Positions 1-8,209 of a stretch of 9,809 bases of DNA are shown here, piece after piece. The notes beneath the pieces were generated by a model, which made no database searches, was not told the DNA's origin, and saw only the letters and a program-made list of their open reading frames with translations. Both the position numbers and the translations under genes were made by a program. This DNA is from Flavobacteriaceae bacterium. Lineage in GTDB: Bacteria; Bacteroidota; Bacteroidia; Flavobacteriales; Flavobacteriaceae. The stretch covers positions 1 to 9,809 of the forward strand of contig NZQO01000142.1 in assembly GCA_002693605.1 (NCBI GenBank). Reading direction: 5' to 3'. Numbering within the stretch: the stretch's first letter is position 1; each line of letters starts with the position of its first letter.

Positions 1-1
1 A

Positions 2-949
2 GCGCTGCATCAACATTTAGAAAAGACCGTACAGGTTAAGGACCCGGTGCAGTTGTACGAACCCATTCACTATATCGTCGAACTAGGGGGGAAGCGCCTG
101 CGACCCATACTTACCCTGGTGAGCTGCGATTTCTTCGGAGGAAACATGGAGAAGGCCATGAACGCGGCCCTAGCTATCGAGCTGTTCCATAACTTTTCCC
201 TCATTCATGACGATATCATGGATGGGGCGCCCCTGCGCCGCGGCAAGGAGACCGTTCACGAAAAATGGGACATCAACACCGGAATTCTCTCGGGCGACGC
301 TATGCTGATCCTGGCGTACCAGCTTTTTGAGGATTACGAGCCGCAACTTTTTCGCGAGCTTGCAAAACTCTTCAGCAAAACGGCCATTGAGGTGTGCGAA
401 GGCCAGCAATACGACGTTGAGTTTGAGACTCGCGATGATGTAGAACTGGAGGAGTACATTAAAATGATAGATTATAAAACCGCGGTGCTTATTGGCGCGG
501 CCATGAAAATGGGCGCTATCGTAGCCGGGGCGAGCGAGCCCTGCAAGGAGAATATCTATCAGTTTGGAAGAAATCTCGGTATTGCCTTTCAGCTTCAGGA
601 CGATTATCTGGATGCGTTTGGGGATCCGAAATCGTTTGGGAAGCAGATTGGTGGCGATATCATTTCAAACAAGAAGACCTTTCTCTACCTAACGGCCCTG
701 CAAAACAGCAGTCGCCTGCAGGCCGATGAACTCGCCGGCCTTTTCAGCATAAGCCCGAAAGACCCAACCGATAAGATCGCTTCGGTAAGGCATATTTTTG
801 AGGCAAGTGGTGCGGCTCGTGCCATACAGAAGGAAATAGAATCTTATACCCAAAGGGCGAACGAAGTTTTGGAGAAAGTGGCTATTTCCGAAGAGAAAAA
901 AGCCTACTTTAGAGAGTTTGGCACTTGGCTTATGCGTCGCAGTGTGTAA
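2..949 (+). CDS. Polyprenyl diphosphate synthase (trans-isoprenyl diphosphate synthase family), 5' partial
   Basis: This enzyme condenses isopentenyl diphosphate with an allylic diphosphate to build linear isoprenoids used for quinones, carotenoids or lipid carriers; it acts in the cytoplasm. The frame is open to the left edge of the window, so the first few codons, probably 10-20, lie outside. The GTG at 47 is an internal valine, because the 15 codons before it read as a normal family N-terminus. Seen: the GGKRLRP substrate-binding motif (about 86-106), the first Asp-rich motif DDIMD with its first Asp codon at 209, followed by the Arg pair LRRG, and the second Asp-rich motif DDYLD from 599. 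All catalytic aspartates are present. A Phe sits five residues before the first motif with Ser at -4, a position known to limit chain length, so a short product (about C15-C20) is plausible but not provable here. The gene ends in TAA at 947-949. Confidence 0.93.
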   Translation, partial: ALHQHLEKTVQVKDPVQLYEPIHYIVELGGKRLRPILTLVSCDFFGGNMEKAMNAALAIELFHNFSLIHDDIMDGAPLRRGKETVHEKWDINTGILSGDAMLILAYQLFEDYEPQLFRELAKLFSKTAIEVCEGQQYDVEFETRDDVELEEYIKMIDYKTAVLIGAAMKMGAIVAGASEPCKENIYQFGRNLGIAFQLQDDYLDAFGDPKSFGKQIGGDIISNKKTFLYLTALQNSSRLQADELAGLFSISPKDPTDKIASVRHIFEASGAARAIQKEIESYTQRANEVLEKVAISEEKKAYFREFGTWLMRRSV

Positions 950-1152
950 GGCCGGGTTTATCGCTATGGCACAATGGTTCACTGCGAATCGTGCGTATTT
1001 CCGCGGCCTTCAGGATCGCATTGCACATTGCCGTTCATTGGGAAATATTTAAGAGTTTTCCCCTATAAATATGCGGCGAACACCTACCTAATTATCCTAT
1101 TTGTTGTAAATTTGTACCGTTTTATAAAAACAGAACCTTTGGTATCCCAATT
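950..1152. other. Intergenic leader between polyprenyl synthase and sucA
   Basis: This 203-bp stretch has no convincing gene. It holds a weak inverted repeat, GGGAAA (1040-1045) and TTTCCC (1057-1062) with an 11-nt loop. That could help end the upstream transcript, but it lacks a clear T-tract. A candidate sucA promoter lies at 1107-1114. A 66-codon open frame at 974-1174 runs into the sucA start and has no recognisable family or start signal, so it is treated as chance. Confidence 0.6.
1107..1114 (+). promoter_or_regulatory. Candidate Bacteroidota -7 promoter box for sucA-odhB
   Basis: TAAATTTG matches the Bacteroidota -7 consensus TAnnTTTG exactly. It would place transcription start near 1118-1120, giving a leader of about 33-35 nt before the sucA ATG. 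No TTTG or TTG -33 element is visible at the usual spacing upstream, so the call rests on one box and its position. Confidence 0.5.
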
Positions 1153-3930
1153 ATGGATAAATATTCTTTTCTAAATGCGATTCATCCCTCCCATATCGCA
1201 GCACTTTACGACAAATATTTACAGTTTCCGGATAGCGTAGAGCCATCTTGGCGCGCGTTTTTCCAAGGATTTGATTTTGGTCTGGAGAGCGGCTCTTTGG
1301 AGGCATTGGGATTTTCGGAGGGAGATGTCGAGTTCGGCCAAAATGGAACCGAAATACCACAGGATTTCGTTAAGGAATTTCAAGTCATAAAATTGATAGA
1401 TGGTTACCGTACCCGCGGGCACCTGTTTACCCGCACCAATCCGGTGCGTGAGCGCAGAAAGTACAGACCTACCCTGGATATTGAAAATTTCGGTCTCTCG
1501 GAAAAGGACCTCGACAGCAAGTTCAAGGCGGGCGAGATCTTGGGCATTGGCGAGTCTACACTTCGGGAAATTATAGATCACCTAGAGCATATCTATTGCC
1601 AGAGTATTGGGATAGAGTACATGTACATCCGAAACCCGGAGGAGATTGCCTGGATTCAGCAAAAGCTGAACATAAACGATAACCAGCCCAATTTTTCTGA
1701 AGTACAAAAAAAGCACATTCTAAAGAAACTGAACGAGGCCGTGGCTTTCGAGAGTTTCTTGCATACAAAATATGTGGGCCAAAAGCGCTTTTCGCTAGAA
1801 GGTGGCGAGAGCCTAATTCCAGCCCTTGATGCTTTGATCGAGAATGCCGCCGAACGTGGCGTGCAGGAGTTCGTAATGGGAATGGCGCACCGGGGCCGGT
1901 TGAGCACCCTTACAAATATCTTCGGGAAGAGCGCCAAGGACATTTTCAGCGAGTTTGATGGAAAGGACTACGCACAGGACATTTTTGATGGTGACGTGAA
2001 GTACCATTTGGGCTGGACGTGCAAACGTATGACCGATAGCGGTAAGGAAATTAACCTGAATATGGCCCCCAACCCTTCGCACCTAGAAACCGTAGGCGCC
2101 GTGGTTCAGGGTATTGCCCGCGCCAAGCAGGACGACCACCACAAGGAGGCGCCCAGTAACGTGTTGCCTATCGTAGTGCACGGCGATGCCGCAATTGCCG
2201 GACAAGGAATTGTTTACGAAATCGTGCAAATGGCCCAGTTGGAAGGCTACCGAACCGAAGGGACCATTCACATAGTTGTGAACAACCAAGTAGGATTTAC
2301 CACCAATTATCTAGACGGTCGCTCATCTACCTACTGTACCGATGTAGGCAAGGTAACGCTCTCTCCGGTATTGCACGTTAATGCCGATGACGCCGAGGCC
2401 GTGGTACACGCCATGCTTTTTGCCCTCGATTTCAGAATGAAATTTAAGCGCGATGTTTTCATAGACCTTCTTGGGTACAGAAAATATGGACATAACGAAG
2501 GAGACGAGCCACGCTTTACACAGCCAAAATTATATAAGGCCATATCAAAGCATCAGAATCCGCGGGATATCTATGCCGAAAAGCTTTTCAGCCAAGGTAT
2601 TATCGAAAAGGGACATACCGAGAAGCTCGAGCAGGATTACAAGAATAAATTAGAGGAAAACCTAGAAGACGCCCGCAAGGAGGAAAAGACCGAGATCACC
2701 GCGATCATGCAGGAGGAATGGCAAGGATTTTCCTATGCCGAGGAAGATAAGATGATGGAGGATGTCGATACTACCGTTGCTATCGATCGGCTTACCGAGG
2801 TTGCTGAGGTCATTACGAAACTTCCCGAAGACAAGAAATTCCTCCGGAAAATTTCGAAATTGATAGAGGCCCGCCGTACAATGTACTTCGAAGACAATAA
2901 ATTAGATTGGGCCATGGGCGAGCTTCTCGCTTACGGCACGCTCCTGCGGGAGGGTCATGACGTGCGTATTTCGGGGCAGGATGTGGAGCGGGGAACCTTT
3001 TCGCACCGCCACGCCGTCATAAAGGTCGAGGAGAGCGAGGAAGAGATTATACCGCACAATAGACTGGCCGATGAGCAGGGCCATTTTTATATTTACAACT
3101 CCCTGTTGTCGGAATATGGGGTGGTAGGTTTCGACTATGGCTATGCCATGGCGAGCCCCTCAACGTTATGTATATGGGAGGCCCAGTTTGGCGATTTCAG
3201 TAATGGCGCCCAGATAATGATAGACCAGTACATATCTGCTGCCGAAGACAAATGGAAATTACAAAATGGCTTGGTAATGTTGTTGCCGCACGGGTATGAA
3301 GGCCAGGGTGCCGAGCACTCTTCGGCACGAATGGAGCGCTACCTGCAGCTTTGCGCCAAGGACAATATGTTCGTGGCAGACTGCACGACGCCTGCAAACT
3401 TCTACCACTTGCTACGCCGCCAAATGAAGGTGAACTATCGCAAGCCGCTAATTGTGTTTACCCCCAAGAGTCTATTACGCCACCCTAAGGTAGTTTCTAC
3501 CAAGGAAGAAATGGCCAACGGTAGCTTTCAAATGGTAATCGACGATGCCGCCGCTGAGGTGAAGAATATCAAATCGCTTGTCTTCGTAACCGGGAAATTC
3601 TATTATGATTTGTTGGAAATGCGAACGGAAAAAGAACGAAACGACGTGGCCCTAGTGCGCGTTGAGCAGTTGTTCCCACTGCCTACCGAGGCGATGAAAG
3701 CGATTATGAAAAAATATAAGCACGCAGACGATGTAGTCTGGGCGCAAGAAGAGCCGCGTAACATGGGCGCATGGTCGCATATGTTAATGCATTTTGAAGA
3801 AGCGAGAAACTTCAGGGTTTGCAGCAGAAAAATGTATGCCGCTCCCGCAGCGGGAAGTTCAGTACGATCTAAGAAACGCCACCAGCGTGTAATGGAAGAC
3901 GTATTTAATATTTCAGAAAATAACGATTAG
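1153..3930 (+). CDS. sucA: 2-oxoglutarate dehydrogenase E1 component
   Basis: Thiamine-diphosphate-dependent E1 subunit of the 2-oxoglutarate dehydrogenase complex. It decarboxylates 2-oxoglutarate and passes the succinyl group to the lipoyl arm of E2 (TCA cycle, cytoplasm). The length of 925 aa is normal for the family (E. coli SucA is 933). The N-terminus (residues 1-45, with SFLNAIHP and the WRAFF segment) is the typical small E1 N-terminal domain. The dehydrogenase E1 domain shows GMAHRGR (243-249) and the ThDP/Mg site from GDAAIAGQG (344-352) to NNQVGFTT (from 377). It also has YGHNEGDEP (from 445). The pyrimidine-binding transketolase domain starts near 588 (MGELLAYG) and has GQDVERGTFSHRH (608-620) and EGQGAEHSSAR (716-726). 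No key residue is missing and the frame is intact. ATG at 1153 is the only start that fits the family N-terminus. The gene is 28 bp upstream of odhB and very likely co-transcribed with it. Confidence 0.98.
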   Translation: MDKYSFLNAIHPSHIAALYDKYLQFPDSVEPSWRAFFQGFDFGLESGSLEALGFSEGDVEFGQNGTEIPQDFVKEFQVIKLIDGYRTRGHLFTRTNPVRERRKYRPTLDIENFGLSEKDLDSKFKAGEILGIGESTLREIIDHLEHIYCQSIGIEYMYIRNPEEIAWIQQKLNINDNQPNFSEVQKKHILKKLNEAVAFESFLHTKYVGQKRFSLEGGESLIPALDALIENAAERGVQEFVMGMAHRGRLSTLTNIFGKSAKDIFSEFDGKDYAQDIFDGDVKYHLGWTCKRMTDSGKEINLNMAPNPSHLETVGAVVQGIARAKQDDHHKEAPSNVLPIVVHGDAAIAGQGIVYEIVQMAQLEGYRTEGTIHIVVNNQVGFTTNYLDGRSSTYCTDVGKVTLSPVLHVNADDAEAVVHAMLFALDFRMKFKRDVFIDLLGYRKYGHNEGDEPRFTQPKLYKAISKHQNPRDIYAEKLFSQGIIEKGHTEKLEQDYKNKLEENLEDARKEEKTEITAIMQEEWQGFSYAEEDKMMEDVDTTVAIDRLTEVAEVITKLPEDKKFLRKISKLIEARRTMYFEDNKLDWAMGELLAYGTLLREGHDVRISGQDVERGTFSHRHAVIKVEESEEEIIPHNRLADEQGHFYIYNSLLSEYGVVGFDYGYAMASPSTLCIWEAQFGDFSNGAQIMIDQYISAAEDKWKLQNGLVMLLPHGYEGQGAEHSSARMERYLQLCAKDNMFVADCTTPANFYHLLRRQMKVNYRKPLIVFTPKSLLRHPKVVSTKEEMANGSFQMVIDDAAAEVKNIKSLVFVTGKFYYDLLEMRTEKERNDVALVRVEQLFPLPTEAMKAIMKKYKHADDVVWAQEEPRNMGAWSHMLMHFEEARNFRVCSRKMYAAPAAGSSVRSKKRHQRVMEDVFNISENND

Positions 3931-3958
3931 AACTCCTTTTTAGGAAAATACAGATACT

Positions 3959-5257
3959 ATGGCATTAGAAATGAAAGTCCCCTCACCGGGAGAGTCCATA
4001 ACCGAAGTAGAGATAGCCCAGTGGTTGGTTGAAGATGGCGATTGGGTAGAGAAGGACCAGGCGATCGCCGAGGTTGACAGTGATAAGGCAACCCTAGAGC
4101 TGCCCGCAGAGGAAAGTGGTATTATTACCCTTAAAGCCGAAGAAGGCGATGTAATAGGAGTGGGCGAAGTAGTTTGCCTAATCGATACAGATGCCGAAAA
4201 ACCAGGCGGTACCGAGACCAAGGCAACCAAAACTTACGACGACGCCGGCGATGAAACGGGCAAAGCGAACGCAGGTCCGGACCTAGATAAGCAAGATGCC
4301 AACCGCAAGGACACCAACAAAAAGGCTGAGGCAAAATCTCAAACTGCCAAGCAGGACGGTTCTAGCGAGGCTAAGACCTATGCTACGGGAACTCCCTCTC
4401 CAGCTGCCAAGAAAATTTTGGAGGAAAAGGGAATCGATGCGAAGAACGTACGTGGCAGTGGCCGCGACGGAAGAATAACCAAGGAAGACGCACAGCAGTC
4501 GCAACCCGCTATGGGATCGCCGGGGAAGGGGTCGCGAGGCTCAGAGCGCAAAAAACTTTCCATGCTGCGCCGCAAGGTCGCAGAACGTCTGGTTTCGGCT
4601 AAAAACGAAACAGCGATGCTCACAACCTTTAACGAGGTGGATATGAGCGCGATCTTCGAAATAAGAAACGCGCACAAGGAAGCTTTCAAGGAAAAGCACG
4701 GGGTAGGTCTTGGCTTTATGTCATTCTTTACCCTAGCGGTCGTAAGGGCGCTAGAGCTTTACCCCGATGTAAACTCCATGATCGATGGCGATTATAAAAT
4801 TACCTACGACTATAAAGATATTTCCATTGCGGTTTCTGGCCCGAAAGGGTTAATGGTTCCCGTAATTAGGAATGCAGAAAACCTATCCTTTAGAGGGGTG
4901 GAAGATGAGGTGAAGCGTTTGGCCATTCGCGCACGCGAGGGCGACATCACCGTTGACGAAATGACCGGCGGTACGTTTACCATTACAAATGGTGGGGTTT
5001 TCGGGAGCATGCTTTCAACTCCCATTATCAATCCTCCTCAATCGGGTATTTTGGGAATGCACAACATCGTGGAACGCCCAATTGCAAAGAATGGTGCCAT
5101 TGCCATAGCACCCATTATGTACGTAGCCTTGTCCTACGACCACCGTATAATCGACGGTCGCGAATCGGTAGGATTCTTGGTTGCGGTCAAGGAGGCACTA
5201 GAGAGTCCGGAAGAACTGCTGATGGACAACGATATTAAAAGGGCACTGGAACTTTAA
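3959..5257 (+). CDS. odhB: 2-oxoglutarate dehydrogenase E2 component (dihydrolipoyllysine succinyltransferase)
   Basis: E2 core of the 2-oxoglutarate dehydrogenase complex (also called sucB). It moves the succinyl group from the lipoyl arm to CoA. Seen in order over 432 aa: one lipoyl domain (residues 1 to about 77) with the lipoylated lysine in DSDKAT (K43); a hydrophilic linker (about 78-144); a peripheral subunit-binding domain (145-178, starting [10 protein letters not shown] and including [11 protein letters not shown]); and the catalytic acyltransferase domain (about 200-432) with the active-site motif DHRIIDG (H395, D399). The linker is rich in Lys, Asp, Thr and Glu rather than the Ala-Pro repeats common in E2 linkers. 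The single lipoyl domain and overall length are normal for OdhB. Its position directly after sucA supports a succinyltransferase over the pyruvate or branched-chain E2. A strong hairpin follows the stop codon by 24 bp. Confidence 0.97.
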   Translation: MALEMKVPSPGESITEVEIAQWLVEDGDWVEKDQAIAEVDSDKATLELPAEESGIITLKAEEGDVIGVGEVVCLIDTDAEKPGGTETKATKTYDDAGDETGKANAGPDLDKQDANRKDTNKKAEAKSQTAKQDGSSEAKTYATGTPSPAAKKILEEKGIDAKNVRGSGRDGRITKEDAQQSQPAMGSPGKGSRGSERKKLSMLRRKVAERLVSAKNETAMLTTFNEVDMSAIFEIRNAHKEAFKEKHGVGLGFMSFFTLAVVRALELYPDVNSMIDGDYKITYDYKDISIAVSGPKGLMVPVIRNAENLSFRGVEDEVKRLAIRAREGDITVDEMTGGTFTITNGGVFGSMLSTPIINPPQSGILGMHNIVERPIAKNGAIAIAPIMYVALSYDHRIIDGRESVGFLVAVKEALESPEELLMDNDIKRALEL

Positions 5258-5281
5258 GCTCCAATCTGTAAGTGTTAATTA

Positions 5282-5311
5282 AAAAACCCGGTTCATTTGA
5301 ACCGGGTTTTT
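5282..5311. terminator. Bidirectional intrinsic terminator between odhB and the minus-strand cluster
   Basis: A perfect inverted repeat joins AAAAACCCGGTTCA (5282-5295) to TGAACCGGGTTTTT (5298-5311) around a very short centre; the practical loop is about 4 nt. The GC-rich core CCCGGTTC is flanked by A5-6 on the left and T5 on the right, so each strand reads as a hairpin followed by a U-tract. It lies 24 bp after the odhB stop on plus and about 30 bp after the small membrane ORF stop on minus. It can therefore end both convergent transcripts. Confidence 0.9.
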
Positions 5312-5342
5312 ATCATTGGATTAGTTAGTTGAAATTTAATCC

Positions 5343-5477
5343 TTAAAACGAAACAAAATAATTAACAATATTTAAAACGACAATTGCAACCACGAAAAAC
5401 GCCATAATTACGAAAAACCATTTCTTCAATTTTTCGTTCTTATTATTTTCTTCATTGAACAGCATACTGTCTTTCAT
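5343..5477 (-). CDS. Small single-pass membrane protein, hypothetical (44 aa)
   Basis: I do not recognise a family. ATG at 5477 down to TAA at 5345-5343 encodes 44 residues. The N-terminal 19 residues are polar (an EENNKNEK stretch ending in KLKKW). Residues about 20-43 form one continuous hydrophobic helix (WFFVIMAFFVV onward), and the protein ends almost at the edge of the membrane. The Lys cluster before the helix predicts N-in, C-out topology. The ORF has about 27% G+C by hand count, lower than its neighbours, partly because hydrophobic codons are T-rich. It sits 74 bp after the response-regulator stop on the same strand and just before the shared terminator, so it may be the last gene of the kinase-regulator operon. 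A second in-frame ATG at codon 5 would give 40 aa. No Shine-Dalgarno is visible, which is usual in this phylum. It could also be a chance ORF. Confidence 0.55.
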   Translation of the reverse strand: MKDSMLFNEENNKNEKLKKWFFVIMAFFVVAIVVLNIVNYFVSF

Positions 5478-5512
5478 ATTGTAAAGATTGTAAAAACTTA
5501 CTTACTTTAAAA

Positions 5513-5528
5513 TACGTAGAAACACGTA
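5513..5528. promoter_or_regulatory. Inverted repeat TACGT-N6-ACGTA between response regulator and small ORF
   Basis: TACGT (5513-5517) and ACGTA (5524-5528) form a perfect dyad around 6 nt, within the 74-bp AT-rich gap. It could be a dimer-binding site, for instance for the adjacent NarL-type regulator, or a small RNA hairpin in a joint transcript. With 5-bp arms it may also arise by chance. Confidence 0.3.
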
Positions 5529-5551
5529 AATTGTAGAAAATGTAGGTCGAT

Positions 5552-6187
5552 TTATTGCAAAAGCCGGTCGTGGTGCTCCTTTGCCCAGATAAGCAAACTG
5601 TTGGTCTTTGGCTCTAGGTTGAGCTTGTTAATGATGTTGCTGCGGTGCTTTTCTACCGTTCGGTAGGAAATAAATAAGAGTGAGGCGATTTCCTTGTTCG
5701 TCTTATCGTTGGCAATGAGCTTCAAAATTTTCTTTTCCGAAGGGGTCAATCCATCTAACGAGCCATCATCGATCGAGTCTTTGGCGAGCAATTCCTTTAT
5801 CTTCGGACTGAAATAAGGCTTGCCCACGCTCACCGTATTAATGCAGTTTTCAATTTCCTCTAGGGCGAACTCCTTTAGCACGTAACCAAAGATATTGAGT
5901 TCCTGAGCTTTTTCATAAAGCTCCTTTTCCTTGTGTAGCGTAATGAGCACAATCTTGGTGGAAAGGCCGTTGGTTCGGCATTTCTTCGCGATCTCCAGGC
6001 CAGAGAGGTAGGGCATTTGTATGTCCAAGATGGCAATGTCGGGGTTCTTCTTGGCAATAAGGTTATACGCTTCCCGACCGTTGCTCCCGCTGCCTATAAT
6101 GTTGTACTCCTTTTCTAGCAAAAAGTCGTTTAAACCTTTCAGTAAAAGCGGATGATCGTCTGCTGTTATAATCGACTGGTTTATCAT
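5552..6187 (-). CDS. Response regulator, LuxR/NarL (FixJ) family
   Basis: DNA-binding response regulator of a two-component system. The 211 aa are typical of the family. The receiver domain (about 1-120) has the acidic pair D10-D11 in TADDHP, phospho-acceptor D55 in ILDIQMP, switch residue T83 and conserved K105 in YVLKEF, so it should be phosphorylatable. The C-terminal LuxR helix-turn-helix (about 147-210) has the classic LTPSEKKILKLIA start, NKEIA, and the recognition helix around SYRTVEKHRSNI. The gene begins 3 bp after the stop of the TPR histidine kinase on the same strand, the standard arrangement for a cognate pair. It presumably acts in the cytoplasm as a dimeric transcription factor. 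Its targets cannot be read from sequence; a short dyad just downstream (5513-5528) is one candidate. Confidence 0.95.
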   Translation of the reverse strand: MINQSIITADDHPLLLKGLNDFLLEKEYNIIGSGSNGREAYNLIAKKNPDIAILDIQMPYLSGLEIAKKCRTNGLSTKIVLITLHKEKELYEKAQELNIFGYVLKEFALEEIENCINTVSVGKPYFSPKIKELLAKDSIDDGSLDGLTPSEKKILKLIANDKTNKEIASLLFISYRTVEKHRSNIINKLNLEPKTNSLLIWAKEHHDRLLQ

Positions 6188-6190
6188 AGA

Positions 6191-8209
6191 TTAGCTTATG
6201 GGAAATTGAAAAACGAGCGTCGTGCCGTTATTTATTTTCGACTGAACCTTCATTTGGCCGTTCAGGAATTTAGTGCGCTCCAGGATCGTTTTAAGGCCCA
6301 ACGATTTGGCATCTTGGTATTTTTCGGAAAAATCGAACCCCACGCCATTGTCCTGTATCGAAATCAAGATGGTATTGGTAAGCCGCTTAACCGATACCTT
6401 GCTAGCTTCGGCATGAGCGTGCTTTATTACATTGTTAAGGCTTTCCTGTACAATGCGGTAGATGTTCACTTCCTTCTCTGGCGAGAAGAGGTTGTCAATA
6501 TTTTCAATATCCGATGAGATGAAAAGCGTCGTGTTTTCGTCAATTTGCGTGAGGGTATGCTCGATGGCCTTGGTAATGCCCATTTCCTGAAGCTGGAATG
6601 GGTGCAGGTCGCGCGAGATGGTTCGCACCTCGTCGATGGTGTGGTCTACCATTTTCTTCGTTTCCTCGTCGCCAGTAGTCATGAGCTTATTTTTAATGAG
6701 CAGTAAATGCTGCCCCAAGCCGTCGTGCAGGTCCTTGGAAATGCGCTTGCGTTCCTCCTCTTGCGATACCAGCAGTTTCTGGCTAAACTTTTCTTGAAGC
6801 ACCTTATTGGTTCGTAGGTGGCGTTGGTTGCGGTACAAGATTATAAGGCCGAAGGCCAGCATCACGGCGAGACCGCCAAAAAACACCATTTTCTTGAAAT
6901 TTTCATTGTCCTTTTCCAACAATTGGATGTTGGTATTCTTTTCGAAAAGTTCCTTTTCCTTCTTTTGGGTTTCGTACAAGGTTTGGTAGTAGGCGAGCGA
7001 GTTGGCGTTGCTACGTGTGTAGATGGAATCCTTAATGCGCAGGTAGTCATTATTGTGGTCTAAACTTGCTCGGTAGTTTCCGGTGTTGTAATAAATCTCG
7101 GAAAGTAGGAGGTGCGAGTTCAGGATGTCGTCTTCGTAACCGATAAGTTGGGAGCTTTCCAATTTCTGCTTTGCGAACCGGAGGGCTTTTTCCTCTTCCC
7201 CCAAAGCGTGGTGGTATTTCGCCTTCGCCCCTGCATATACAGAGATGGCCAATTTGTTTTCGGTGAGATTCGGAATCCACATGTCGATTAGCTGAATGTG
7301 CTCTTTCGCCTTGGCCATTTGGTTTTCTTCCGTATAGAAATTGGCTATTTGGGAATGTATGTTTATTCCCATAGCGTAATTTTCCATCGCTGTCCCGGCT
7401 GCCTCGAGGGCCAGTTTTGCCTTCATCAGGTAATCGAACTCCAGTTCCTTATTGCCAGTATTGCTGTAGTCGAGGGCCTGGTTATAATACGCAGTAGGCA
7501 GGTATTGTTTAAGATCTAGCTCAATAAGTTTTTGGGTAAGGTTGTCGCGCTCATCCTTGGCCTTATCGTAAAACCCGTTTTGGCTAAACATGGCCGTTAT
7601 GCCCTGCTTGGCGTACAGCATATATTCATAGTCTTTGAGCGCTTCAAAATATTGGTAGGCCTTCTCCAGATTTTCGCCCGCCGATACGAATTTCCCCATC
7701 TTGCTGTAGGCCTGACCGCTAAAAAGATAGGCATCGGCTGTATAGAGACTGTCCTTTTCAGAAAAACTGGTAATTGCGAGGTTGTAATCGTCAACCGCCG
7801 ATTTCAAATCGAGGTTAGCCTGTGCGCGTCCCCGTTTTATGTAGAGATTCCCCAGCAGGTAGGTGTCGTCTAATTTGTATTTGTGTGCGAGCACTCCATC
7901 GATAATCCGTACCAGTTTAATGGGGTCGGTTTGCCGGAGTGAATTGGAAAACCGTCGGCCAATTGTTTTGCGGGCGGCAAGGGCAATGCTGTCCATTTCC
8001 TTCGCGAGGTCAATATATTGAATGGTGTAGTCAATAAAGGCATCATCATCGAGTTCCTTCCCCTTGGATAGGACAGAGTCTAGGGCGGTCAATTTTACGA
8101 CCTTGGTGGTGCCGGTTTCCGCCTGTAATTTATAATAAGAAATATCCTGTGCCTTCGTAGGGAAATGACAGCATACCGCAGCGGATAAGAAAATAATCAA
8201 CTTTTTCAA
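6191..8209 (-). CDS. TPR-containing sensor histidine kinase (HisKA_3/NarX-like)
   Basis: Membrane sensor kinase, partner of the downstream response regulator. Of 672 aa, residues 1-20 look like a Sec signal peptide (MKKLIIFLSAAV, predicted cleavage after TKA before Q21). Residues about 115-395 hold roughly six or seven TPR-like helical pairs in the periplasm. A charged, coiled-coil-like stretch (about 400-440) leads to one membrane span (441-459). The cytoplasmic part has a HisKA_3 domain with the phospho-acceptor in DLHDGLGQ (H495), then a HATPase domain with the N-box ESLNNVIKHA (N593), DNGVGF (620-625) and SLGLKTILER (636-645). All catalytic boxes look intact. The start is TTG at 8209: an in-frame TAA lies three codons upstream (8218-8216) and the signal peptide begins right there, so a longer form is excluded. 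The TPR region probably senses a protein or envelope signal; the ligand is unknown. Confidence 0.94.
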   Translation of the reverse strand: MKKLIIFLSAAVCCHFPTKAQDISYYKLQAETGTTKVVKLTALDSVLSKGKELDDDAFIDYTIQYIDLAKEMDSIALAARKTIGRRFSNSLRQTDPIKLVRIIDGVLAHKYKLDDTYLLGNLYIKRGRAQANLDLKSAVDDYNLAITSFSEKDSLYTADAYLFSGQAYSKMGKFVSAGENLEKAYQYFEALKDYEYMLYAKQGITAMFSQNGFYDKAKDERDNLTQKLIELDLKQYLPTAYYNQALDYSNTGNKELEFDYLMKAKLALEAAGTAMENYAMGINIHSQIANFYTEENQMAKAKEHIQLIDMWIPNLTENKLAISVYAGAKAKYHHALGEEEKALRFAKQKLESSQLIGYEDDILNSHLLLSEIYYNTGNYRASLDHNNDYLRIKDSIYTRSNANSLAYYQTLYETQKKEKELFEKNTNIQLLEKDNENFKKMVFFGGLAVMLAFGLIILYRNQRHLRTNKVLQEKFSQKLLVSQEEERKRISKDLHDGLGQHLLLIKNKLMTTGDEETKKMVDHTIDEVRTISRDLHPFQLQEMGITKAIEHTLTQIDENTTLFISSDIENIDNLFSPEKEVNIYRIVQESLNNVIKHAHAEASKVSVKRLTNTILISIQDNGVGFDFSEKYQDAKSLGLKTILERTKFLNGQMKVQSKINNGTTLVFQFPIS

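Noticed and set aside
47..49. GTG as a start codon for the polyprenyl synthase
   Set aside because: The frame continues open to the left edge and the 15 upstream codons read as a normal family N-terminus, so this GTG is internal.
1040..1062. GGGAAA/TTTCCC inverted repeat as a terminator of the polyprenyl synthase gene
   Set aside because: Only 6 bp with an 11-nt loop and no clear T-tract; too weak to call as a terminator.
974..1174. 66-codon plus-strand open frame in the sucA leader
   Set aside because: It overlaps the sucA start in another frame, spans the candidate promoter, and its product shows no recognisable domain or sensible composition.
1219..1581. 120-codon minus-strand open frame inside sucA
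   Set aside because: Fully antisense to the conserved E1 N-terminal region, with no family features of its own.
6152..6517. 121-codon plus-strand open frame opposite the kinase/regulator junction
   Set aside because: It lies antisense to two well-supported genes with intact motifs, and its product matches no family I recognise.
7532..7873. 113-codon plus-strand open frame opposite the TPR region of the kinase
   Set aside because: Antisense shadow of a coding sequence with clear TPR pattern; hydrophobicity comes from reverse-reading the codons.
8152..8209. Lipoprotein signal in the kinase N-terminus (Cys13-Cys14)
   Set aside because: The residues before the cysteines do not fit a lipobox, while TKA/QD fits a signal peptidase I site and a downstream membrane span anchors the protein.
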